A stretch of 64,000 bases of DNA from Balaenoptera acutorostrata (taxonomy: Eukaryota; Chordata; Mammalia; Artiodactyla; Balaenopteridae), in NCBI RefSeq assembly GCF_949987535.1, contig NC_080067.1, positions 45,444,910-45,508,909 of the forward strand, in the 5' to 3' direction. The notes below the pieces were generated by a model, which saw nothing but the letters and a program-made list of their open reading frames with translations, searched no databases and was not told where the DNA came from. The stretch's first letter is position 1; each line of letters opens with the position of its first letter. The position numbers were made by a program, and so were the translations under genes. Shown piece by piece: positions 45,757-56,240 of this stretch.

Positions 45757-46045
45757 AAGTATATATATACATATAATATATATATATACATATATACATA
45801 ATATATACATATATTTATATATAATATATGTATATATATTTTGGTAAGTCATATATATGATTGTGACATGTACATATATACCATATAATATAATATAAAT
45901 ATAATAATATATAGTCTATATATTATATGGTATATATGTATCTACATATATGTATATATTATATAGGTATATAAATATATATTTATCAAAATATATATAC
46001 ATACATGTATATATATTTTGATAAATCATATATATATATATGATT
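45757..46045. repeat. (TA)n-rich microsatellite inside a MIR
   Basis: About 290 bp of TATA/TATACA units. Two internal blocks repeat: 'tatatattttggtaagtcat' near 45832 and 'tatatattttgataaatcat' near 46010, each followed by a TATA run and 'gattgtga'. Strong potential for hairpins or cruciforms, and prone to replication slippage. Confidence 0.88.
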
Positions 46046-46135
46046 GTGAGAGATGAAATGAGATTTCATATGTCTCCTTGGAAGGAAGACTAAGACTTGA
46101 GCTCAGAGCTTCTGATTTCAAGTGGAGCTTTTATT
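46046..46135 (-). repeat. MIR, second half (split)
   Basis: 'aaggaagactaagacttgag', 'ctcagagcttctgatttcaa' complete the antisense MIR interrupted by the AT repeat. Confidence 0.6.
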
Positions 46136-46180
46136 ATTATTGTCATCATCATGATCATCATCATTGTCATAATTATTACC
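46130..46180. repeat. (TTA)n/(TCA)n microsatellite
   Basis: 'ttattattattgtcatcatc' and 'atgatcatcatcattgtcat': imperfect trinucleotide repeat. Confidence 0.8.
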
Positions 46181-46470
46181 TTACCTTTATCACATATATC
46201 ATAATATATATTACAGCTATATCTTTTTAGTCACTAATAGCTTGCAACATACTAATACTCATGGCAAGTATTATTAGTCTAGAAAGACATTAAAGATTGT
46301 CTAATTTATGGTGGCCTGCAAGTGAAATGTGTTTTGTAGCCAGCATAGGGTTTTTTTAATTTAATTTGAATTTGAATGTTTCTCTTAGGTATGATGGGTG
46401 GGGTGGGATGGTGAGACTGCACTTCTGCAGTTTCCAGGGCACCCAATCACAGCCTGGTCCTGAAAGCTTT
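46181..46470. other. Unique sequence
   Basis: No gene or repeat recognised. Confidence 0.35.
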
Positions 46471-46474
46471 GAGT

Positions 46475-46600
46475 TAACGATTCCTGAATCCTGGTACAAG
46501 CCCTTCCTTTTACAAGTGAGGAAAATAATGCCCAATTCACTGCCCAAAGTCACAGCGCTCAGTGGCTCAATGGCCCTTGCTTGAAGACTTTGGCATTTAG
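46475..46600 (-). repeat. MIR remnant
   Basis: 'ttttacaagtgaggaaaata', 'actgcccaaagtcacagcg' and 'ctcagtggctcaatggc' are antisense MIR. Confidence 0.65.
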
Positions 46601-46759
46601 GTATGAGACAGTCTAACTCATATGAACTGCAGCAAAAAACACAACTGGGCAGCCCTGTTGGGCTCTGAACCCAGTGTGTATCTGAATCACCTGAGTAGTT
46701 TTGTTGTTTTCTGATTTAGAAAAGAAAGAAAATAAGAAGATGCTCTGTTTGCTTTTTAT

Positions 46760-47300
46760 GGGGAAAAAAATAATATATGCACTTGTTTTAAAAGAATCAA
46801 ACTATTCAAAATGGCATATAATCAAAATCTTAGCCTTCTACCCTTTAGGCCAAAACTGTTAATAAGTGTTTTGCGTCCCTCTGAAAATTTTCCACACATA
46901 AAGAAGTAAATATATGTGTAGGTCTCCCCACACTTCTTTAAATAGAAATGACACGCATAATGTTTTCCTTCTTTCATTTACTGTGTCATGTGACTAGTTA
47001 TAAGGTTCCATAGCCGTACATATGGATCCATCTTACTCTTTCTTTTGATTGCATAGTACTTTCATTGTTTAGAACTTCCATAATGTATTTCATCAATCTC
47101 CAATTGATGAACAGTTAGGTTATTTCCAGTATTTCATTATTACAGATAACATTTGTAATAGATCTTTGCCTATGTAGGTAAACATATCAGTAGGATAAAA
47201 TCTTAGAATTTCGGAGTCAAAGGAAATATGATTCTTTAAAAATATTTGACAGATTTTCCTAAATTGCCTAATATTGGTGTCCTAGAAGCAGCCTGTACCA
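46760..47300 (-). mobile_element. Ancient L1M 3' fragment
   Basis: Antisense old-L1 text: 'gattgcatagtactttcatt', 'caattgatgaacagttaggt', 'tatttccagtatttcatta' and 'gtaggataaaatcttagaat' followed by 'ggagtcaaagg'. Highly diverged and without frames. Confidence 0.65.
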
Positions 47301-48418
47301 GCTTGCAACATCCAATTGTTCAATGTTCAGGAATCTCGTGAGACAGTTATTAAATTGCTTATAACGAAATCAGCCATCGTGGGAGTGTTTATACCATGAA
47401 AACCCAGGCTTCTAATTTTTATTGACTTATATATATTTTTGGCAAACCAGTTTACCAGCACACCACTACCTGTAAAGATAATTAACACTCATTTGCAGAG
47501 GCTCTTCAAGTGTGAGGTCCATGCCAGACCTACAGAATCAGAGCATCTGGGAGTGGGAACAGAGGATCTGGACTTGTAGAGAATCTCTTATGGGAGTTCA
47601 ATGTAGCCCAGCTGGAGCCGATGGTGAGGGAAACTCAGTGGTGATCAGGGAGGGAGGGGGTGAGGGTAGTCAGAGGGTACTTCCTGGAGAAGATACTAAA
47701 TTGGAACTTACAGATTGTTCAGGAGTTAGATACACAAGGGATCCGGGAGATGGATCCAGGTGTGGGAACTGTTGTCCTCAATTACATAAAAAATAGGCTC
47801 TTGGGAAGCGGAGGTCACAGAAGGGAGGATTCCTCTCACTCAGCGGCTGTCACAGCCATCTGTCTTCTACTTCCTGTCAGAGCTCACCTCGGAACTTCCC
47901 CCTGAATCTCTCACCACCTGAGCCATCAACACAACACACACTCACATACACACCCCTGGGATGAGTCGAACTTTCCCCTCTCTTCCTACCTTCAAAATCC
48001 TACCTCAGATCCAACTGAGTTAAATTTAACTGAATAATTTCAAGGGTATTAATTTATACCCATACCAAGAGGGGCCATCTCATCTCCCTGGATTCAGTCC
48101 TGAGCTTGCGCATGTCAGATGGGGTCTTTCTGACTAAGAACATCACAAGGACAAAGAAATCCCACTCCCGGTCCCCACCTTCCAGTAGATCGCAGGGAGG
48201 TCTTATTCAAGAGGCTGTAATAACTTTTCCACCCAAGAAACACATCCCCCATGGCACTGCTCCAATGTTGTCCTAGCTAAAGGCAGAAAGAAGACCAGGT
48301 GATGCTGGTCTAAATAAAAGCAGCACAGTTCCAGGAAAAGTGAAAATGCTATTGTCTATGTCGTTCTACTATTTTCCTTCTCATTAAATGACCGTTTGGT
48401 TAAATAGATTAACCATTA
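47301..48418. other. Unique sequence, no gene recognised
   Basis: About 1.1 kb with two overlapping short plus-strand frames (47512-47796, 47660-47905) that show no domain. Confidence 0.4.
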
Positions 48419-48419
48419 A

Positions 48420-48690
48420 CCGTTAAATAGAATGGTAGCAGTTTAGCACATAGATTCTAGACTGAGTTCATAGCTCAACTCTGCCTTTTATTAGGTCCTT
48501 GACCTTGGGTATGTGGCTTAACTTCCATGTACCTCAATTTCCTCACATATAAAATGGGCATAATAACAGGACCTATTTCACAGTGTTTTTTGAAGCTTAA
48601 GAAAGGTAATACATGTGTGTGTATGATACACATACACACATATCACTTAGAACAATGACTGACACGTTAATAACTACGTTATGCAGGAGC
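48420..48690 (+). repeat. MIR SINE with a CA/TG hairpin insertion
   Basis: 'ttgaccttgggtatgtggct', 'cctcaatttcctcacatata', 'aaaatgggcataataacag' and 'tagaacaatgactgacacg' follow MIR. Between the last two, 'tgtgtgtgtatgatacacat' and the following CA units form a small imperfect inverted repeat near 48614-48645. Confidence 0.82.
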
Positions 48691-49815
48691 AGTTTTGAGT
48701 GTCTGGACAGTCTTTCAGATATTAATTCTCCACTTCAGATTGCTTCTAGATGGACAAACCCTGGGTCAGGAAGATTAAAGCCAGTTTCATCACAACAGGA
48801 GGGATATATATGATAGATGAGAGAGAGAGTAATAATAGAATGCTTTAATAATATTTTTCCAGCAGTTGTTTGCACAAAAAACACATCAAAATTATTCATT
48901 TCAACAAGCTATAGTGGGATGTAAGGTGCAAAAGTAATTGCTTTAGACCTCAATTTTGACAGACCTTATAAGAGTTCCCCTTGCTTTGAAAATCACTAAC
49001 TCAGTGTGAAAAAACAGAGTTTAAATTGGGCAGTATCTTCTATTCCATCATTTGAGGTTTGTTTGCCTCTCTCGTTTTGTTTGGTCCTTCTGATGGGATT
49101 TAATAGAAGTAGTGGGAGCCAAAAAGGGGTCATAAAGTGCTAACTGACCAGAAAACTTGCCAGGGGCAGGAGAAAGAGGCATTTCATTCATCTCTTCCCC
49201 ACTCAGCCCAGCGCCCTTTCCCCAGAGGCAAAGTCACCACAGGAGAAATGAGTCTCTGGCTGGTGTGGGCAGAGGGTGGAGAGACCCACGATCTACTTTA
49301 TATTTACTGATACTGATATATACTCCCGCCATGTCTCATCTGTGATTCCACTATTCATAATATAGCAGTTCTATGTCCTTATTTGTTCCTTACAAATTAT
49401 GGATTTTAACAAAAAAGGCTTATAATGGCGTAAAGTGTATTAAAACGTCCCAAGTGTTGGAAAAAAAAAGTACAGCCATAGTCTATTTTTGTATTCACTT
49501 CAGTGTAGGAAATAAAAGGTTATTTAATGAAAAACTACATGTTGTAAAAGTGTATATATTACCATTAACAAATTCAGTACAAGTTCCACAATTTACGTTT
49601 GCTGGATAAAACCTAATGCCAAGTCAATGAAAATTGAATTACAGCCTTTTCTCAGTGAAGTGTGTTCTGTGACAGGGAAGGCGTTGCAGGCAAAAGGAAA
49701 GGTGTGTTCAGAAACCTGTAGGGTATAGGGAGCACATGTATTTATTAGAGGAACATAAGGAGATCTGGGGGGGTTGGAAGAGAGTATAAAAACGGTGAGA
49801 GGCAAAAATAAGGCT
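48691..49815. other. Unique sequence; mariner-TIR-like motif near 48928
   Basis: No gene recognised. 'aggtgcaaaagtaattgc' at about 48925-48942 matches the terminal repeat of Hsmar1-type mariners over 17 bp; no matching inverted partner was found. Otherwise featureless. Confidence 0.35.
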
Positions 49816-50309
<494 letters not shown>

Positions 50310-50354
50310 AGGCTGTCGAGGACACCTAAGTGTGGATCGTCAGCAGCTGTGTGT

Positions 50355-50530
50355 ACCAGTGGTCCTCAAAGTGTGTCCTGGAAATAGCATCATCAGCATC
50401 ACCTGGGAACTTGTTAAAAATGCACATCCTCTGCCCCATCTCAGATCCACTGAATAGAAAACTATGAGGTGGGACCCAGATGTCTGTGTTTTACCAAGCC
50501 CTCCAGTGATTTAAGGGAGTATAGACCATG
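50355..50530 (+). mobile_element. MER5A-like hAT-Charlie MITE
   Basis: 'cagtggtcctcaaagtgtg', 'cagcatcacctgggaactt', 'gttaaaaatgcacatcctct' and 'taccaagccctccagtgatt' follow the MER5A consensus order. Confidence 0.85.
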
Positions 50531-50534
50531 GTGA

Positions 50535-50705
50535 AAGGTTTAGCTTGCACATTAGAGTCAGCTGGGAAGCTTTCAATACAGATGTCTGATCCCCAGCCCA
50601 AGCCAGTTAAATCTGGGAGCCAGGCTCTGGCATTGGTATTTTCTGACAACTTGCCTGGTATAGTTCTAACTTGGGGTCAGGATTGAGGATCACTTGTTTA
50701 GTCTA
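50535..50705 (+). mobile_element. Second hAT-Charlie MITE-like segment
   Basis: 'tagcttgcacattagagtca', 'gctgggaagctttcaataca', 'gatccccagcccaagccag' and 'gattgaggatcacttg' resemble a different nonautonomous Charlie element (MER5/MER58 group). Exact family uncertain. Confidence 0.55.
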
Positions 50706-51498
50706 ATGTTTTGTCATCTGTAACGTGCTAATTGTAGGGAAAGTTTTACTCTCAGAGGCAATTCATTGATAATCAACTCTCTTCTAGTTTAGGCCTTGGT
50801 AACATTGATCTGTAATTAACATCGTCTATCTTCTAATGGCCAATACTAGATTGCCCATGCCCTTGGCAACCATGTCTCCATGACTCTTAACAGAAAGGCC
50901 TTTTTGCATAGACAACATGAGGTAAACTTCCATTTAGCACAAACTAAATCATCAACTAAACAGTCAGAGAAGTAGGTACAAAGTAACAGCATCCTTAAGA
51001 TTAAATTTACAAAGTGTTGGGGGGTGAATGAGGGGAAGGGGGAAAGCGGTAGAAGAGAGAGGGTTACAAATAAGCATCTATGAAGAAAAATAAAACTTTC
51101 ATACTTTGCTTATGAATTAAGGAAATAAAATAGGCATACTTCCTTTGGTCTAACAGGCAGCTATTAAAGTTCAAATATCTTCATTCATCACAAATCCTTG
51201 GACACTTGCTAACTGGGCAATCTTTAATAATGATAACCACAGTTTATTGAGCACTTATGGTGGGATCACATTTTCAGGGAGGGAGTTTAGGTTCTAAAGA
51301 TAGTATATAAGTTGAAAATCAAATAAAGTCAAAATTACCCTTGAACATGCCTTAATGGCTGAGATAGAAGAGGCACATAGAAATCAAGTCTCTGTGAGAC
51401 CAGCTGACCACATCTCCAATCTCACGTACCTCAGAGCTCCCCGAATGGGTTGACACTTCTCTTTATTTCTGTCAGCCATGGACTGGATGCTTGCTTTG
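50706..51498. other. Unique sequence
   Basis: No gene recognised. 'gtttattgagcacttatgg' at about 51242 may be the end of a degraded MIR or L2. Confidence 0.4.
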
Positions 51499-51499
51499 A

Positions 51500-51690
51500 G
51501 TGTCTCCCCGCTCCCATTATCTCTTTAAATCTTCATCACAATCCCATGATGCAGATATTATTATTATTATCCCTTTTTCTTATTTTACAGAGGAAGAAAC
51601 TGAGATTTGGAGAAGTTAATTGTCCAAGGTAGAGTACTGGAGCCCAGATTAGGATACAGTGTATGCAACCCGAGGACTCAGACCCACTAC
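51500..51690 (-). repeat. MIR SINE
   Basis: 'atctctttaaatcttcatca', 'attattattatccctttt', 'ttacagaggaagaaactga' and 'gaagttaattgtccaagg' are antisense MIR. Confidence 0.82.
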
Positions 51691-51859
51691 TTCTCTAAAC
51701 CAGAGCCGATTTAAAAAAAATTTTCTTTACTGGGGTCTGTTTACTTTCATATCATTTTCAGTAACAATAAACCTCTTCTGAATAATTAGTTATGATCCCT
51801 GCAAGACTGGTGAGGGCCAGTGCTATAGGATCAAGGCAAAACTAGTCCCTTCCCTCTCA

Positions 51860-52690
51860 CAAAGGGAACCCTTGTGTACTGTTGGTAGGAGTGTAAATTG
51901 GTGCAGTCACTGTTGAAAACAGTATGGTGCTTCCTCAAAAAATTAAAAATAGAATTACCATATGATCCAGCAGTCCCACTTCTGGGTATATATCCAAAAG
52001 AATTGAAATCAGTATCTCAAAGAGATATCTGCACTCCCATGTTCATTGCAGCATTATTCATAGTGGCCAAGATATGGAAATAACCTAAGTGTCCATCAGT
52101 GGATGAGTGGATAAAGAAGATGTGGTACATAAACATAATGGATATTAGTCATGAGAAAGAAGAAAACCCTTCCATTTGTGACAATATGGATGGACTTTGA
52201 GGGCATTATGCTAAGTGAAATAAGCCAAACAAAGAGAGACAAATACTATGTAGTATCATTTATGTGAAATCTTAAAAAAAAAAAAATCAAACTCATAAAA
52301 ACAAAGTAAAAAAGTGGTTGCCAGGGCCGGAGGGCGAGGGGAAATAGGGAAAGGTTAGTAAAAGGGTATAAACTTTCAGCTGTAAGACGTATGAGGTCTA
52401 AGGATCTAATGTATAACATGATGACTATAGTTGATGTCACTGTATTGTATAATTGAAATTTGCTAAGACAGCAGAACTTTAATATTCTCACCAAAAAAAA
52501 AAAAAAAGATGATAAATATGTGAGGTGACAGATGTGTTAATTAACTAGGTGGGGGAATCCTTTCACAATGTATTTGTATATCAGATCACCACCATATACA
52601 CTTTAAACACCTTACAATTTTATTTGTCAGTTATACCTCAATAAGGTTAAAAAAATATTTTCTAAAATTAAGAAATAAATAAAAAGAGGC
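51860..52690 (+). mobile_element. Older L1 3' end (L1MA/MB-like)
   Basis: Truncated ORF2 C-terminus ('gtgtactgttggtaggagtg', 'tggaataacctaag'-type text) and 3' UTR ('gtggttgccagggccggag', 'gacgtatgaggtctaaggat', 'gtatatcagatcaccacc'), with A runs at about 52271-52287 and 52492-52508. A short frame (51898-52083) still spells the end of ORF2. The 3' UTR differs from L1-A to L1-E. Confidence 0.85.
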
Positions 52691-54015
52691 CACACATTCG
52701 ACATCCTAATAAAATCCCCTCCGCCCCCTGCTTGGTGGTCCCCAGAGAGGGGAGCCCAGGATGAAAGGATTTTCCTTGCAGTTGACAGACCACACATACA
52801 AGGGCCCCAAAGGGAGGCTCTGGAGGGAGAAGCAGTGGAGAATGCCAATGGTTTGAAAAGTTATCACATCCTTCTCAGCATCTCCAGGCTCAGCTGGAAC
52901 CTTCTTTCCTTTCTATTGAGAAAACAAACTCTGTCGGGGGCGGGGGGGAGCAGGCATTTCCAATTAGTGCCTGAAATAAAGCCAGAGGAAACTCGAGAGA
53001 GGTTGTGAGATGATTGATTGCCTGCTCAGTTTAGCATCTCCCTAGGCCCATTCTCCTCCTCCCCCAACCTCCCCGCGTCGCCACTATTGCACAGAGGTGG
53101 GGGGAGCTCTCCTGGTCCCCCACGTTTCCTAGGACTTCAACCCAAAGCAGGGAGGAATAACTTTGCCTGGGAAGACAAACAGGAGCAATGGAATACCTTC
53201 CTGCTCCACAGGAAGCAGTTATTCCTCTTCCAATAACTCCAATCCCAGTCAGTATGTAGTCAGCTGATGGAAAGCAGAGAGTGGTATGAGTCCAATTAGA
53301 CTCTGAACTGCCACACACAGATGTGCAAGTTGCACACTGAGCAGCTCCATAGATTACCACGTGAATGGCATCCCCTGGAGTTGGGCAGTGCCTAATCAGC
53401 ACAGCCATATGTGGCAGCCCTGACAACTAGCGCTGAGGTTTTGCCAAGGCAAATAGTAAAGCATAATACTGTACACCCATTTTTTTCCAAGGCAAAACTA
53501 GAGCAGAAAACCCTGTTGTACATAATTTTCTATAATGATATGATCAAGTCTTCTAAGTAATTCAAATGCTCAGTTTCTTTCTAAAAGAATAGAATGTTTA
53601 TTTGTTTATTTCATTCCTTGTTACAAATTTACATATACATCTGTTCACAAATATACATGTACATATGTTCACATAAACAGAAGTGAAAGAGCAGAGCCGT
53701 ATAAAGAGAAAGGATTTATGCCAACCATAGAATTAGCACACTTAGTATAAACATTATATTTAAATTTAATTCTGAGCCTCCTAGAAGCCAAGGCAAAATA
53801 AGGAAATACAATTGTATTTTTCTTAGCTGGCGGATAAAGATATACTTGAAGTTTAGAAGACAAACCTCTTTTCCTGAATCTCAACCCTTAAAGAAATGTA
53901 TCATAATGAAGCAAACTAATTTTCCTATCTTGGCCAGGCAGCAATGGTGAGACTGGGGTGAGAGGGCAGAACTTCGATAGCTACATACAACCGAATGTAC
54001 ATGATGTAGTGGTCG
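52691..54015. other. Unique sequence, no gene recognised
   Basis: About 1.3 kb. A 131-codon minus-strand frame (53031-53426) shows no domain. G-rich run 'gggggcgggggggag' at 52935-52950. Confidence 0.4.
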
Positions 54016-54017
54016 AC

Positions 54018-54235
54018 TTTGCAGGCATGGAAGCCAGCTGGCCAGGTTCAAATGTCAAGTGACCTTGGGCCACCCACTTAGAATGGCTCCAGTTTCCTTG
54101 TCTGTAAAATGAGGGTAAAATGTACCCACCCATGATCTGCTGTGAGAGTATGTGGAATAAGACGATGGCGTGCTTAGCACAGCGTCTGGTTCAGAGTAAG
54201 TCCTCAATATATTAGTTCTTATTACTGAAGTCCAG
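54018..54235 (+). repeat. MIR SINE
   Basis: 'gtgaccttgggccaccca', 'gtttccttgtctgtaaaatg', 'gcgtgcttagcacagcgtct' and 'gagtaagtcctcaatatatt' follow MIR. Confidence 0.85.
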
Positions 54236-54848
54236 GAGGGGAGCTGGAGCTTGTGGCTGGGATCAAATACCAGAGTTATACCTGATGCCCAAAGAAGGAT
54301 GCATGAGGAAAGGGTTCAGGGAAGCCAGGGTGAGGAGTCTTCTGGAGAAATCCTGAAAGATGTCCATCCTCTGTGCTGTTGACCTGTTGCAATACTCAGA
54401 TTTCACCCCCTCAGGCAAGCCTTGGCTTTTCTTTAAAGCATGACTCTCTGCAACCAGCAGGTGACGTTGTAAAGAAATAGCTACTAGGTTGATAATAGTT
54501 TTGCTGCAAATGCAGAAGGGACGGGTATATATGGCGGGTTCTTGAGTCACCTTTACCTGGATGGTCAGGGCATCCAGTGTTCTGGCAAGGCTGGAGCCTC
54601 AGGCCGCAGACCCGTGTGCGTGGTGGGTGGAGGGTGGAGGGTGGAGGGTGAGGGGATGGGCTGGTACAGGTAGCGGGCATGGGATACACAGGAACCAACG
54701 TCCCATTCATGAGTCAGTTGGCCTCTGGAAAGATGGAGTGTTTGAAATGTTGAGTCTCAGAGGCAGGCACAAAGCCACAATGACCTTCAAAATGAAGGGT
54801 CTGTAATGAGGTCTGCCTAGAAGAGAAGGGGGTGGAAATTGGAGGACT
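54236..54848. other. Unique sequence with a GGGTGGA tandem repeat
   Basis: No gene recognised. The repeat at 54621-54660 is listed separately. Confidence 0.4.
54621..54660 (+). repeat. GGGTGGA short tandem repeat, G-quadruplex candidate
   Basis: At least four GGG runs spaced by TGGA within about 35 bp ('gggtggagggtggagggtgg'), which fits the usual intramolecular G4 pattern on the plus strand. Confidence 0.85.
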
Positions 54849-54849
54849 C

Positions 54850-55000
54850 CTGTAAAGCAGTGCTTTTCCAACTTTTCGGACCATGACCCACAGTGAGAAA
54901 TGTGTTTTACATCACATCACAGTACGCATGAACACAGGTAACTAAAGTTTCACAAGACAGTTCTTACTCTTACCACGTATGCTGCACTCTGATATTATCA
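54850..55000 (+). repeat. Possible hAT-type MITE remnant
   Basis: 'agcagtgcttttccaacttt', 'gacccacagtgagaaatg' and 'ttttacatcacatcacagta' resemble a common ancient DNA-transposon repeat; I cannot name the family. Confidence 0.4.
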
Positions 55001-55996
55001 CTTCCATTTTCTTTCTTTGTTTTAATGCTATTTTATTTCACAGTTTTAAAAACACTGCTTTAAGGAAAAAGATGGAGAAGGACCCTTTGGGGGGACAGTG
55101 GGTCCAAGATAGTGAGAGAGAAGGTTGTTTGGAACAGATATTTAGTAAGGGAAAAAGGTCTCTCGCCACCGTGCGGCTGCAAGTGTTGGGCTGCAGAGGG
55201 GAAAATCAGTGAGACCCCACTAGACTGGATCTTCTTTGAATCTCTCATGCCTTGCACACGTTAGGACTTCAAAAAAGTCATTTTAACGGAAATTGACCTT
55301 TGTTAACTCAAATGAATTAGCTGCCTCAAGTACGCAGCCTTCTCATGACCTGACTTGACAGCTTGGTAGGACTTGGAACAGCTGGAGGAGTGCATGGGTG
55401 GTGTGTCCCATTATCCTCCTTAACCGTGTCCTTTCTCACCTGGGCTTGCACAAGGGCCTTGATAACAGAGATGTCAAGTTCGCACCTGACAACTCCTCTG
55501 CTAGGGCCTGCAGTACTGGCCTTCTCTGAAGATATTCTCCCCAGGACCTTCAGAGCCCAGCAGTTCCTGTCAGTTGGGAAGAGCTGAGTAGCTATTTTGA
55601 ATAGTTCAGTCTACTAAATGAATTTTCTAGGAATGTTTTTCCTTCAATTCCTTCTCCATTTCCTCTTTCTGCAGTAGAGAACTTCTTTCTTCCTTTTCCT
55701 CCCTCTGTGCCATTAGACTTCTCAAATAAAAATGTTACAGGGCTTTTGTACAAGCAAGCAAGTGCTCTGGCTGTTCCAGAATGCTAATGCTTACCTAAGA
55801 CAAAAAAGAAACGTTTATGAGACCGTAGGTTCTACCCCAGCATATGCAATTTCCATTTTGAGCCAGACAGTCCCAGCTCATCCCTCAGGCTTTTTCCTCA
55901 GTGCTCCCAGAGGACCTGAGCTTTCATCCTCTCTCGGTGCTCCCATTGGGAGGAGGGGCTGCAGAAGACCAGAGTTGTCACTGAAGGAAGGGCTGG
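55001..55996. other. Unique sequence, no gene recognised
   Basis: About 1 kb, short frames only, no repeat identified. Confidence 0.4.
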
Positions 55997-56007
55997 GGTA
56001 GGGTGTT
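55997..56007. repeat. Target-site duplication of L1-D (left)
   Basis: 'ggtagggtgtt', identical to 60458-60468. Confidence 0.8.
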
Positions 56008-56240
56008 TTTGTTTTGTTTTTTAATTTTTAAATTTTATTTTATTTATTTTTTTATACAGCAGATTCTTCTTAGTCATCAATTTTATACACGTCAGTGTAT
56101 ACAGGTCAATCCCAATCGCCCAATTCATCACAACCCCCCTCCACCCCCCCGCAGCTTTCCCCCCTTGGTGTCCATAAGTTTGCTCTCTACATCTGTGTCT
56201 CAATTTCTGTCCTGCAAACTGGTTCATCTGTACCATTTTT

